NCBI GenBank assembly: GCA_035582835.1 | Contig: JAYKAV010002798.1 | Span: 558,001 to 622,000 of the forward strand | From: Phoebastria nigripes | Lineage: Eukaryota > Chordata > Aves > Procellariiformes > Diomedeidae | Direction of reading: 5' to 3' | Length of the DNA: 64,000 nt | Shown: positions 37,478-49,237 of the stretch, one piece after another | How positions within the stretch are numbered: position 1 is the stretch's first letter | Layout: every line of letters begins with the position of its first letter | The notes under the pieces: generated by a model | The model's database searches: none | What the model was told of the DNA's origin: nothing | Seen by the model: only the letters and a program-made list of their open reading frames with translations | Program-made: the position numbers and the translations under genes

Positions 37478-37690
37478 CGCGCTGCCTGGTGCCCCGGGCA
37501 CGGCCCCGCTGGGGCGGCCGCCTCCGTGGCGGGACCCCACTGTCTGCCTGCCTCCCAGGGGTCGGGGGAAGGCAGGAGGGAAGGAGGGATGCTCGCCTCT
37601 CCCCTCCCCTCTCCGCACATCCCAGCACCTTGTTCGGGACGAGGAGAGTGCCGAGCATCGGCGGCAGGGAAGGGGTACACCCACAGGTGT

Positions 37691-40600
37691 CCCTCTCCTC
37701 AGCTCGCCTTCTGGGGTTTTCATTTTGCGCGCCGTCACCTAAGCCCTTCGAAAGGACTATTGGATATGGCTAGTTAATGAGACGATTTTCTCTGTGTTGT
37801 TGGTCTTGGAGGCAAAGCTTATTTTTTGCTAGAAATACTCTGTTCTTTAAAACTGCAATTAAATAGGCATTTTTTCTATCACAAAGTCAAAGATCAGTTT
37901 TCTTCAATTATTAAAATATAACATTAGGCTTTTTTTTTTTTTTTAGCCTCTAAGGAACATAGTGTTGCATTTAAATTACAAAGAGTAGTTCACATTGACT
38001 TTTAGTAGCAAAACACTAATGGTTATATATGCTCCAGCAAAATACAGTATGAACAGCAGCACTGGACAGTCACTACATTTGAAGACTCACACTTTCCATA
38101 GTCTTTTAAAATAAAAATACGGTTATAAGGAGAGAAATCAGTCATTCGGTGCTGTGAGAAGTTCTTTAAAAAGAGAATGTGGTGTGTGGAAAGTCCCTAT
38201 GAAACAATTTCCAGATTAGAGCTGTTCATTCTCTGCCAAAAGCTGTGTAAGCATGAACCATAATGAGGATAGTTGTAGGATCACAGAGTAGTCACAGAGC
38301 AGGTAGTCTGGCTGCACCAGAAAATAAGAGACAGAAGGGCAATATGTATGGAAATGTCCCTAATTGAGGACTGCAGCTCATGGAGGTAGCTGGAATATCT
38401 TCTGAAGGCTAGTCTGGATATGCTCCCCTGAGACCTTTGTCCTAGCTTGCAAACACCTTATTCTACCATAGATTACAGTGTAAGGTAAACTGCAAGTATC
38501 TGCGTCCTTGAACAAACTTTTAAAATTTATGGATTAGTCTTTATGAATGGTTCAGCAATCTTCAGAACTGTAGAATTTGTAATAGCATTGATAAAAATGT
38601 TTACAACCCATCTAAGGAGAAACTAAGTCACTGGTTCCTGACAGCTGTGTTATTTATTCCAGGCCTGATGTTTCATTCCTAATTTTCTTCATTAGCTGCA
38701 TCTTCCCATGTAAACTCAATCATAAAAAGGGTAGGAAGAAAAAGGAGGAAGCAAGTCACTCTTTTTCTCGTTTACGGCTCTGTCCTCCTTGAGCTACGAA
38801 TCCTGTCACCGTGGGCAGGGTGAGGGATGGACTCCTCTGGCAGGAGAATTTTAAGATCTTCTAAGGTAATTTGAACAGTTTCTCCAAGTCAGCTGGAAAC
38901 TGGGGGCCTCCTGCTTCATGTGCATTTAGAGAATTTCAGGTTATTTCCTCTGTTTCTTTCATCCAATTACTTAATTATAGAATCCATAAATATTATTGCT
39001 CAAAATAACCTTTCCGTCTAGATTTAGAGAAAGAGAGGGAGAGTGATACAAAATTAAGAGATTAAATTGAATCAAGAGGCTTGATTTTTTTCCTTCCTTT
39101 CATTTTTACTCTTTTTATCTTTGAATGTTTAATCTGATACATCAAACATCATAAGATAATGATTTCTCAAATGTCTGGACACTTTTAATGCTCTTTTACT
39201 TTTTTTTTTAACCTCTTTGTGACACAGCATCTCTTCTCACTCTGTCTCAGAGTGCTAATCCTACTGCATGGCCATAGAAAGTAAAATGTGAATTTACCAT
39301 TGAGTTCTATGATACAGGTCAAGCTACCATGAAAAGGTTTTAGTGGTTGGACCAAGAAAGATTTGCCCAGATTTGATGGTGTGACAGTGAGCTGGCCTGT
39401 GGCTGCTTGGCAGAGGCACCCGCAGGGGCAATTCTTGGGGGAGCCTGGGGGGCAGCTGCTGCCCATACCCAGGGCAAGCCCTGGGCAGCGAGTGGGTGCG
39501 TGGGCGGCGCAGGCAGCGCAGGCAGTGAACGCCCCTGCCCCAGCCCGCCCGGGGCCCCCGCCGTGCCGGGCTGCCCGGAAAAATCTCGGAGGTGAACTCC
39601 CACCCGGTGAGGTGGGTCTGCATTTTTGCAGCTCCCCTTATAATGAAGTGAGCTAGGAGAAAGCTCTTTTTATTTATAAGAACGGAAATTGTGTGTAAAG
39701 TCCTTAAAATCAAGGAGGCCACAGCTGGGTACTTCATATGCTTTTAAAAGCTTTTCCAACTCAAAGTTGTTTCTCTGTCCTTCCTATGCTGTTTCCATAG
39801 CGAGTCACACCTACTGCCACTTTGGGCAATTGGCCTAATTCCTGAAATTTCTGAATTTTAATTTCTCAGCTCAATAGCTTGAGCTCTTTATCTTCTGCAT
39901 ATTGAAGGGGATTGCATGGTTTTGTGTGAATAAAATTTTCTTTTTTAGCTTTTAGGTTATACAGTTCTCAAAGGAAAGTGAAACATTATGTATGTATAGT
40001 ACATTCTTTATTATGAAATATTATTTATTATAACTTAGTTGTAACATTATTTGATAAATGAAACATAATTCATCTTTTATAACAAGTTGTAAAAATGATG
40101 TTATATGGATAACAACTATTGTCTGTTATGTTTTTCACACTTAATGTATTCCTATAGCCAGTAATATGTAACAATAATTACAGTTTTATCTTGAGCTGTG
40201 ATGGTGAAAAAGATTGCAAGAGTATTAGGATAAGTAAACTTGTAAGAAGTGTTGCTAGAGGACAGGTTGCTTTAAAGGCTTAAATAACTTTGATTGTGTT
40301 TTGCACTTGTGTGTTTTGTTTTTCCATAAATGTATACAAAATTCATTCTCATTGGTGGATACAGTTTGGAGGCATGGAGAACTGAAACTAAATACTGCTC
40401 TTTGATTGAACTTGGTGCATTTTTTGTTGACAAAGAACACATAATGCATCTTTGTGTAGTTGTGTAAGCAGAACCTATTTATCAAGGTTCCCAATCCTTA
40501 AGTTTTCAGTTTTTGTTGTGTTAAAAATGATGAGTTACTGAATTCTTTTTCATGAAAATACAGTCTAGCAGAAATCAGAGGAAAAGACTGTCATCTGTCA

Positions 40601-43300
40601 AGCAAGAGATATGACAAAGTTGAACAAACTAGCATTTAAAAATATTTTTTAGCATTGTTTTCTAAGGAACTGAGAGTCCTATAAATGCTCTTACAATCAT
40701 TTCCTTCTCCTCCCCTGTAATATTCACACCAATTGTCCAAATTTGGCACAGATTTATTGGTGGGGTTTTAGTTTCATAAGAAGTGACTGCTGGCTAGAGG
40801 AGAGAGGTCCTAGCCAGTGCCTCCTCCCTTGACCCACTCGCAGTGGGGACGGCCCCGTGGGGAGCCGGGCAGCACCGTCCCTGGGATTACCCCCGAGAGG
40901 CAAGAGCTCGAGGATGTAGCACAGAAAGGTGAAGGAAAGCTGGCATCATTGTTAGGTAAATACAGTATCACTTCTGTTTTAAAATTAACTTTTAGTTAGT
41001 GAATTGTTGGTGTTTCTGGTCACCACAGGTCAGACTTCCAAAGGTATTTAGGTGACTAAAGGTGCAGCTGGGTGCTTACTGTCATTCATAAGGGTGCTTG
41101 CAGTATAAACAAACAAATAAATAAATAACTGTAAATGGCTATAGATGCTTAACCTAATCAGGTGCCTATAAATATCGCATTGGACCTCATGTTGACAGCT
41201 TTGACAGTTCAGTGATACAGCCTTCTGGTATTCTCAGGCTTAGGACCATTCATTCTCTTTCAGTTGGACTTTAACAGAGATTGAAAGAGAAAAAAGAAAA
41301 GCACTGTCTTCCTTTTCCATTCTGATAGATGAGTCCAAATAAAGAAAATAGACTTCTTGCACCTACTAGTGTAACTCGCACCTACTGCAAGTAGGTACCT
41401 TTACTGCATGATGAGAAATAGAAGTATTTGTAGTTGGAAAATGTGAATTCTGGCATTTGATCTGTTGTAAAGATTGAAAATAAGATGCTTCTTGCAATAT
41501 GTGAATGTTGTGACTTACCAATAAAAATTTTGGTTGACCTCGAGAGACAGGGAAGTTTTCTCATCGTATGGTAGGTAAAAAAGAAAGGAGCATCCTTAGC
41601 CTTATTGATGAAGATGTGAGGAAGGCCACTGGTACACACATTCAGTTGGTGGTTGATCCAGTGTGGATACTGGAAGTGCTACTCACGCAGAGACACCGGA
41701 GCTGTGGCTCTGTGCCACAGGAGTGCAGCTATGGGCAGGATGAGTCCAGGGGCAATTTGGTGGCTCTCACAGAGCATGGGGCCTCAGCTGACCGTAACCC
41801 AGTGCTCGGGTCCCCCTGCATTGGGAGGTGCCGTGACTCTGGCCTGTGAGTTTCCCAGTTGAGTGTTAGCTTTCCATAGCCACGATGACTCACGTATGCT
41901 TTCGCTAACCCATCCTATTTGGGTATATTTTGCTGCTCTCTGGGATACTGTGGCTTCAACTGCTGAAAGTACTGCTGATAGTGTTTCTTACTTGAATGCT
42001 TTTACTAGCTTGGGGGAAGCCTGGGCTTTAATGTAGGTTGTTACAATTTCAGACTCAAATGTGTCTGCTTTATTTTAAAAAAAGGAACAAAAGTTTAAAA
42101 ACCTGATTAAAATAAAACATGATTTCACCTAGAGGAAAATTACTTTTAATTGCTCTGTGTAAACCTTGAAACCTTTATATGTGACTTGTATTGATTATGA
42201 TTAGCAAACCTTTACTTGTTTGCACTGAATTGTGCAGAAGCAGTACAGTTGTTTGTTGTTAGGCCACAAACTTTTATAGACTGCATATATTTTACAAACT
42301 ACTTTAAAAGCCCATGTAAAATAATAAGTAATGCCTTACCTTTAATCTAAATTTATAATAGGTGTGGAAAGGCTTCCTAGAGCACATATATAATTATTAC
42401 TCATTAGAAACGTTGTACAGAACCACACGGGTTGAAAGTAAGCTTTGCTTGTAAAGCATCTTACACTGCTTTCCTCAGCTAGGTAAGTATTCCAGTTGCA
42501 CGTTATGATTCGTAGTTCAACATTTTTCTTGTATGTATTTCATGTTCTTTATTAACCACGACACTTAGTCTAATAGTCAGTGTTAATCTGTGTATCCACT
42601 CGCCTTTTGTAGTGTGTTTGACACATAAAAAGCAGAAAACAGATGTATTGCTCAAAAAACTCACAACGAAGGAATTGGCAGTTGCATTCTGGTTTTGTTC
42701 TCTTTGTTAATGATACATAAACTCAGGGAAAGGAGGGATTCTTGTAACTTTTTGATAATAAAGATCCCATGGAATGCTAAGAGCAAAGCTGTTTAATCCT
42801 TGTTTGAGGCACAGAATTCATATTGTAAATGGTAATTTTATTGATTTTTAAAAGCATAAGTTTCCCTTATGTTTTCACCTTAAAACTTTATTTCTTGTTC
42901 TAAACTGTTAGCGTGTTTCTTTGCTGAACAGTTTCAACCTACATTTCAGATACAAATAAAGTTGATCCCACTGGGTAGTTGAAACATCATATTAATTTTG
43001 TAAGTAATTTAAAAAAAAAAAAATCTGGCAAGGAAGTTGCCAGTATAATTTTAATGTTGTTTTACAGTTTGACTTTTCATGTGTATTTAGTATTCAATGA
43101 AAAATATGATCTTTTGCTACATTTGGAGAGCTTTGCTTTTAGAATAACATTATTGCTTTAAAATTATATATGTATACATGTCTCCCACTTTGGCCCTTTG
43201 CGGAGCTTCCTAACAGAGGCGTCCTGTTGGGTGCCTCTGCCAGGGAGATGCACTCGGCAATCCGGCCATCGCTGGCATCATACCTGATGCACGTACTCAC
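37691..43300. other. AT-rich non-coding stretch with small GC patches
   Basis: No gene is recognised. Contents: a T run near 37.93 kb, a GC/CpG patch at about 39.40-39.60 kb, a small GC-rich exon-like patch at about 40.8-40.96 kb, an AAAC/AAAT simple repeat near 41.11 kb and an ACCTAC...GTAGGT inverted repeat at 41380-41396. The rest is AT-rich DNA typical of introns or intergenic regions. Confidence 0.5.
39400..39605. promoter_or_regulatory. small CpG-rich patch
   Basis: About 200 bp of raised GC and CpG in an AT-rich context, including a GCGCAGGCA duplication near 39.5 kb. It may be a minor promoter or a methylation-free regulatory element. No donor or coding exon is seen. Confidence 0.35.
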
Positions 43301-43603
43301 CAGGGCCTCGTTCCTGTTCGCAATTTAAACCGTTCCTGACCGTGGTAGATGAAGGAAGCAACACAAAAACTTTAAGACAGTTTCTGAACCAGTTATATTT
43401 CAGTTTTAGAACTTGTAAAAGCAATGGCAAATTATTAACCTCATGTTTGCAGTTCTCCAGTCTTAAACCTTTGCCCTTCCCAGGTGCTCTGGTAGTTTTG
43501 GTCACTACGTTGTCAGGTTTCTTTTTCCACCTTGGGAGAGGTTTCTTGGTATTTGACCAAGTCTCTTCCAACATCGGGGAACCAGAGAGCTCTTCTGAGC
43601 TTG
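43301..43603 (-). other. candidate 303-bp coding-like exon, minus strand
   Basis: On the minus strand GCTGCTAATTTCAG forms an acceptor (AG at 43605-43604) and the block ends in GGCCCTG/GTGAGTACG, a strong donor. One frame is open across the whole 303 bp with symmetric phase (enters and leaves after codon base 1). The predicted 101 residues start near ASSEELSGSPMLEETW and contain a Lys/Arg-rich middle. I recognise no family and see no Cys/His or catalytic motif. It may be an exon of an unknown transcript or a chance open block. Confidence 0.3.
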
Positions 43604-43725
43604 CTGAAATTAGCAGCCAGCAGATTCCCATTCCTTGATAAATGTGCCAACATCTTCTGCCTTTATTTCTTCAGGTGGGAATTTTCTGTTATTCTCACTC
43701 CACTTTCTTCTAATAGCTTAGTTTG

Positions 43726-43754
43726 AATGATTGTGCTAATCGGGCACAATCATT
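43726..43754. repeat. perfect 11-bp inverted repeat (hairpin)
   Basis: AATGATTGTGC (43726-43736) and GCACAATCATT (43744-43754) are exact reverse complements around a 7-base loop. Seven bases is a short loop, so a stem-loop in RNA or cruciform in DNA is possible. It is too short for a microRNA precursor. Confidence 0.85.
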
Positions 43755-43817
43755 TTTCTAGGTTGCTTCTACTTGAATGGAAGATCTTCCAGGTTAGCAA
43801 TTTAAATTAGCAAATTA

Positions 43818-44365
43818 TTCATAAACGACTTGGAGCATGAGGTGCATAGCAATGAGAGCGGACTGTGAAGAACTGCGCAAGGACCTTATGAGACAAGTCA
43901 CTGGACAATAAAATGACAAATGAAATTCTGCAGAGCTAAATGTAAACTGCCAGACCCTGGGCAAAGTAGTTGTAGCTGTATGTGGAAAGTGATGGGCACT
44001 GAGCTGACCCTCACCATTCAGAAATGAGATGTCGGCATCAAAGATAATGCCAAGAAAATTTGTTCAGTGCTCAGTAATGCCCCCAAAAATGAATGTTCAG
44101 AATTGTTAGGAATCCAAAAAGTTTACATGGCTTCAAGAGGAAGATGGACAAGTACTTGAGGGAGCTGTACTGAGGGTTGCTAGACAGATGAACTCCACCA
44201 GGCTCAGGAAATCCTCTAAACTGAAAAAGCAGGAGGCTGGGAAGATACTGGAGCAATAGCATCTGCTTGTTCTATTCTTGCTCTTCTGTGTCCATTTATG
44301 GCCATCGTTGGAGACAGCACCAGGAGGATCGTTGGTCTGAACCAGTGTCATGGTCCTCTTCTCAA
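43818..44365 (+). mobile_element. CR1-type LINE 3' fragment, sense
   Basis: The left end reads FINDLEHE in frame, matching the CR1 reverse-transcriptase segment just before the catalytic FADD. Further on, ATGAAATTCTGCAGAGCTAA gives MKFCRAKCKL, which corresponds to the CR1 'MKFNKAKCK' segment. The right end, GGAGGATCGTTGGTCTGAAC and on to about 44360, matches the usual CR1 terminus (ggtctgacccagtatgg). Stops and frameshifts break it and the FADD is not preserved, so it is an inactive old copy. Edges are approximate. Confidence 0.8.
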
Positions 44366-45474
44366 CACCCGCTTTTTCTTGTTAGACTTAACTCGTATAT
44401 GGGAGAAATGTCACACAAACTCTATTGTCAAATGGCTTCCTCAAGACATACTTAGGCTTACAGTGTTGTAGCAATTTTATAAATACTATCAGGATTCAAA
44501 ATGTAGTACAGATATATTACCCAGACTGTCATTAATATAATTTGCTTGTGGTGTGTTCTTTGCATGTACAGTCCTTTCTTCTGTCTGTCTGTCTTCCTTG
44601 TGCTCTTGTGTCTCCTCTGTTAATCTGGTCCAGCACCCAGTAAGATTTCTGGGTAGGTAGATGAGACCTCATGTTTCCTTACCAGCAACGTTAGTTTTCA
44701 GTGAAATTAAAAACATTAAGGAAACACCATAATTTTAGGTTTTAATTGATTTTTTAATCTTTATTTTAAAGTTAAAAGTGATTACCCAGATAGCCGAAAA
44801 ATCTAGGTATTTAATTTATATTACTGACTTAAAAAGAATGAGATTACTTTGGTGCTGACCTAGACATCACAGTGAGTGTAAGTGCCATGGGTTTTACACA
44901 TGCCTGTGCAGGACACTGGGAGTGCTTGTTCTATATTTAGAAAGGAAAGCTTACCCATAAGCCAATAAAACTGAAGTTTTTCAGCCCTCATCCCTGCAAG
45001 TTTACTCCACCCACAAGTCCTGACACTCCATGCATTTCTGCTCAGTGGTATTGGAAAAAAAGGTCTGTTGAGATGGACGTGGATGTTTATGGGGATGCAA
45101 AAGCAGTGACCTACCTCCCGTGCTGTTGTGCAGAGTGTGTTATCAGCAGGCCGCGTACCCACAGAGAGGTCTGGGGCTGGCCCAGGGTCTCTGTTTAGGT
45201 CAGTGTCAGCACTGCAGTTGGTGTGGGATGTCTTCTAGCAGATGTGCATGTTAGGTCCTGCACATCTGGGCACCTATCTGTTTTACTGGAGTCCCTGAGG
45301 CTCGCTGGAAGGCAGGGTGCTGTATTGCATCTGCAGGCGTTCCAGGCTGAATTGGAGGTGGTCTTCAGTTGCAGCGCTGGAGTTAATTGTTTATAAAGCT
45401 GCTGAAAGGTCCCTACTAAATTTCATTTTTTAAAAATATCTTTCCCTCTTCTGTTTTATTTCCTTCCTCTTTTC

Positions 45475-45492
45475 TTTTTTTTTTTTTTTTTT
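45475..45492. repeat. run of 18 T in a pyrimidine tract
   Basis: A TTTCC/TTCCT pyrimidine tract from about 45437 leads into 18 T and then GGTTTCTAG. It is a simple repeat that also resembles a splice acceptor, but no donor was identified for it. Confidence 0.85.
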
Positions 45493-47639
45493 GGTTTCTA
45501 GTTGTTACGCTTGGCAAGTTTCTTTCCTAGCATTTGGAAATAATTGTTTTCTAAATGCTACCCAGGTTATCTGCCAAATTTAACACCTTAAAAGGAAGCA
45601 GAGGTGGGGGACGAGAGACCTACCTGGGAATGGAGTGAATGTAGTGAGCCTTTACCAAGTGCTAAAAAGGAAACTTCCCAAATATAGCACCTAAAATCAA
45701 AACCATCAAGTTCCCTAACATTAACCGTAAAATATCACACGCTATCATCTACATGGTAAAAAAAGACCATTTTGCCCAGCCTCATAACCTCTTTCTTTCT
45801 TTCTATACCAAATGATAAAGCATGTGTGGCTTTTATGTTTGGTTTTTTTTTTCTAGAGAATGAAGGAGATACAATTTGGGGAGGTAACAATTTTATCTCG
45901 GTGTTATTAGAAAATCCTACCAGTTCATGAGAAAGCATGATCAGTCTGGCAAACTGTGTTTGTTGTTTTTTTTTTTTTAATAAAAGAAAATAAGAACAAA
46001 GCGGTATCCACTGATGACACTAAAAGTGACCTCATCTTGGAGACTTTGCAATAGCGTAATCAGCCGGGAGGTTCTAAGACAGGAGCGGTTTTGCTGGTGA
46101 CACAGGAACAGGAAAAAAGTTAATCCCATTTCCTTGGTGATGGAAGGGAGAAGGTAGCCCAAGGTATTGTTGTGTTTCAACACTGCTGTTTCTGATCACA
46201 GTGAGCTTCGGCAGGGGCTCGCTGCAACTGAACGTGTGTTACGGCAGCCCCGGGATGGCTCCGAGATGCGTCTATTAGTGGCAGAGTAGGGCTTGCATGG
46301 GAAATGCAAAGCTTTTATGGAGAACAGCTTGGCAAGCGTAAGAAGTCAGGTTCCTTGTCCGTAAACGTGCCTGTAAGTGCAGGGAGTCAGCCGTGGCCAG
46401 CTACTTTTTGGTCACCCTTGCGTTCGGTGACATCTGCGCAAGAGATCACCCTCCGCCCGTACCTTCCAGCCCTAAGAGGTTATTTCACAGTGTCCCTGAC
46501 TGCGTTTAACATCTGCTTCCCATGTAATCGGCCACTTGCTTTTGTCAGGTTTTCAGGTGGGCGCTCAGACGGGGACGGCCCTTGCAGGATAACGACCTTA
46601 TTGAAGCTCCTGGCCACCTCTGCAGCCTGGCTTGGGAGCGGTTGGCAACCGCCCTGCGCCTGGCTGCAAAGGCGCACGTTCAGGTCCATATGTGCAGGGA
46701 AAATTACACGGCGTTGGATAACGTTTCAGAAAGAAGGGAATAAAATCCCCCGTAAACCACTTTCTGTACTTCATTGCTCTTTGTGTTTTTTTTTTTAATT
46801 CCCTTTAAAATGGTAATAGCTGTTTGGAAAAGGGGGCTGCTGGTTATCATGCCTGGTACAATAGTGCTTCTTTAGCTGCTCGGACTAACTGCTACCATCA
46901 TGTATTTAATAATATTTAATCAAGCAAATGACTTCAAAAGTAGTAGGGAAAAATAAAAGGGGATATGTACTTTCATGACTTCCCTTCAATTTAGATCTTG
47001 TCTTTTTCAATAATTTGAGGTATTTTCCCTCATATTCGATGGCATATTTTGCATATAACAACGTCTCTGTAATAGATACTCTATGTAATTTAGATGTAAT
47101 TTTTGATACATTAACAACTCAAGGGAATTTAATTAGTTTTCGTAAAGCTTTACTAAAAGTTAAAAATAACCTAAGATGACAATTACAATAAGGATAAGTA
47201 AGTTGCTCTTGTTTAAAAGTTGAATTTTTTAAATTAAAATTACTTAATTACATTGTAAATAAGCTGTTCTGTATTAACATCTAAGCCCCCATGTTACTGC
47301 TAGCTTGATTCTGCTGCCAGAGGTCTCTGGTGTCTGCTGAGAAAGACAAGTCTTTGCCCCTAACATGGGGGGGGCATATATAGGACCATTTCTTAAGTCT
47401 CTTTTGCAATGGCTTGGAGGGGCAGAATAAGTCAGAGCAGAATGTGCAATAGTGGGCTCTTTTGACGCTGGTGTCCCTCTTTCCCAGAGAGAGAAAATGT
47501 TCACTACAGCAGCTTCTGCAAGCTAGGTCGTCTAATTACGGTTGAACTACGATATACACTAAAACATATATGCATTTTCCTTATGGGCTTTAATAGAAAA
47601 TGCTTTTTAAATGTAGACGTTTACCAGTCTTGGTAAAGT

Positions 47640-47860
47640 TTTCTTTCCATTAGTAAAGAGAGCGCTGCTGATCTGAAAAGCTGTCAGGTCATTCACATAC
47701 CAGCATTACATCAATTGACTTTTGAATATTTTTCCATTAGAAAAGGCTCCATTTTATTCCCTCGCTGAAGTGGCAGACTTTCAGCTTGTGCGGTTTTTCC
47801 ATTTATTGAATTTTGCAATAAAAGAGTTTTTGAAACAGATGTCAGTCATTGCTTAGGAGT
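47640..47860. other. candidate conserved non-coding element
   Basis: A non-repetitive block with several homeodomain/Cdx-like cores, for example TTTTCCATTAGAAAAGG and TTTTGCAATAAAAGAG, and no durable reading frame. The dense AT-core layout with few CpG but high complexity suggests a developmental enhancer. Alignment would be needed to confirm. Confidence 0.35.
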
Positions 47861-49030
47861 GGGGCATTGTGAGAGAACTGTTTCCTTCTGCTCTTTGCTA
47901 TTATTATTTTTTTTTTAAAGTTAGGAGAAATTGTTGTCCTTTCCCCTCCCTAACTTTAATTGTCACTTTTTAAAGCCTTGAATAATTTTCTAACCTATAA
48001 TCTGGTGTCAGAACAAATATGAGCACCAAACCCTGATTTCATAGAAATATTTCAGATTGGCCATTGTTCTCAGCAGGAGCAGGACTGGATTAGATCTCTC
48101 AATTGTAAACCAGAAAGAAGGGATTGGATGCATTACAGAAGCATGGTTCATATTAGCATCTTCCTTAGGGTGTGGAGTGGACCTGTTAACACTTTCTTAA
48201 TGTTTAGATTTTATAGAAGTAGCCGAATTTGTGCAATGAGTAGTGTCCAGTATGGATTTATTGTGCACAGAACAACTGGGCTTGAAGGTTTTTTTTTTTT
48301 CTTGCAAGAATCCCATTCAGGTAGAAAGATGCAGAATAAGATTTTGGATCCTGATCCTAAAATATACATATATGTTTCATATACATGAAGAGTGGTTTTA
48401 GGACAAATTGAATATTTTCAGGCCATCAGATCTTCGCTTGTCATAGATAAGCAAAGTGCTATTCACATCTCTGTGTATATAAGCCATATATATACACACT
48501 NTTAAAAAATGAGATTTACATTTTTATTATTCTTTAGCAGACTGCATTTGTCCCATGTCTTGAAAGAAAAAAAGCCAGTTTTTCTAATGAGGATTTTGGT
48601 TGAGTTTGTTTGAATTATTTGAATGATTAATTCTAAATTTTAAGACGGTCACAGCATTTTATTCTAAAGAAAATTGTCTCCATAAGGAAACCATATTTTG
48701 AATTGATGTCTGTTTGGGGGGGTAAGCCTTTGTTAATTCATCTCAGCACTTCACTGTTATTTTTAACATCAAAGAACACCGTTTCCAAAGGTGAGAGAAC
48801 ACAAAGCATCCCATATTTATAATTTATAGGGGCTAGGACTGTGACCTAATGTAAACTTGAAGAGATTTAGTATAAAAATATCCTTAGCTTGAGGGCAACG
48901 TTTTGAAAACTTTGTGGATTTTCTCTTTTATCCTGGCTCAATCTACAATCATATTTCTTTGTTATTATTTCCTCTTAGCATTAAAGTACAATTGACATTG
49001 ATAGATATCAGGGAGAGGCTGAACTTCACC

Positions 49031-49061
49031 AAAAAAAAAAAAAGGAAAAAAAAAAANAAAA
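49031..49061. repeat. A-rich tract with an ambiguous base
   Basis: Thirteen A, GG, eleven A, one N (49057) and four A. A homopolymer where the assembly is uncertain. Confidence 0.9.
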
Positions 49062-49084
49062 GATGTTTTTTTGGCACAGAAATA

Positions 49085-49237
49085 CCTTCGGTAGAAGAGT
49101 TCCTGGCTGCCTTTTATTCGTCTGCCGACAGCAAGCACAACGGGGCTCTCGCTGCCTGCTTTTGGCTCATGTGGATTTGCAATAAACAGCTCAACTATAT
49201 ATTTATTTTCAAGATTAATTCAATTCATCGAAGATAA
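49085..49237. other. candidate conserved non-coding element
   Basis: Just right of the A tract lies a complex block with CpG retained (TATTCGTCTGCCGACAGC) and a GATTTGCAATAAACAG core that resembles the GCAATAAA core in the 47.6-47.9 kb block. A plus-strand frame crosses it but shows no family. Regulatory function is inferred only. Confidence 0.3.

Larger units (their letters stand above)
36380..37690. promoter_or_regulatory. CpG island F, interrupted by an assembly gap
   Basis: This is the longest island, about 1.3 kb including the gap. It contains six GGA units at 36678-36695 and pentamer repeats on both sides of the gap. A strong minus-strand donor (GGCG/GTAAGT) ends at 36795 and a weaker one (CCGG/GTGAGC) at 37160. 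It is therefore a good candidate for the main promoter of a leftward transcript, with the first exon partly or wholly inside the gap. Frames through the N run are artefacts. Confidence 0.75.
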
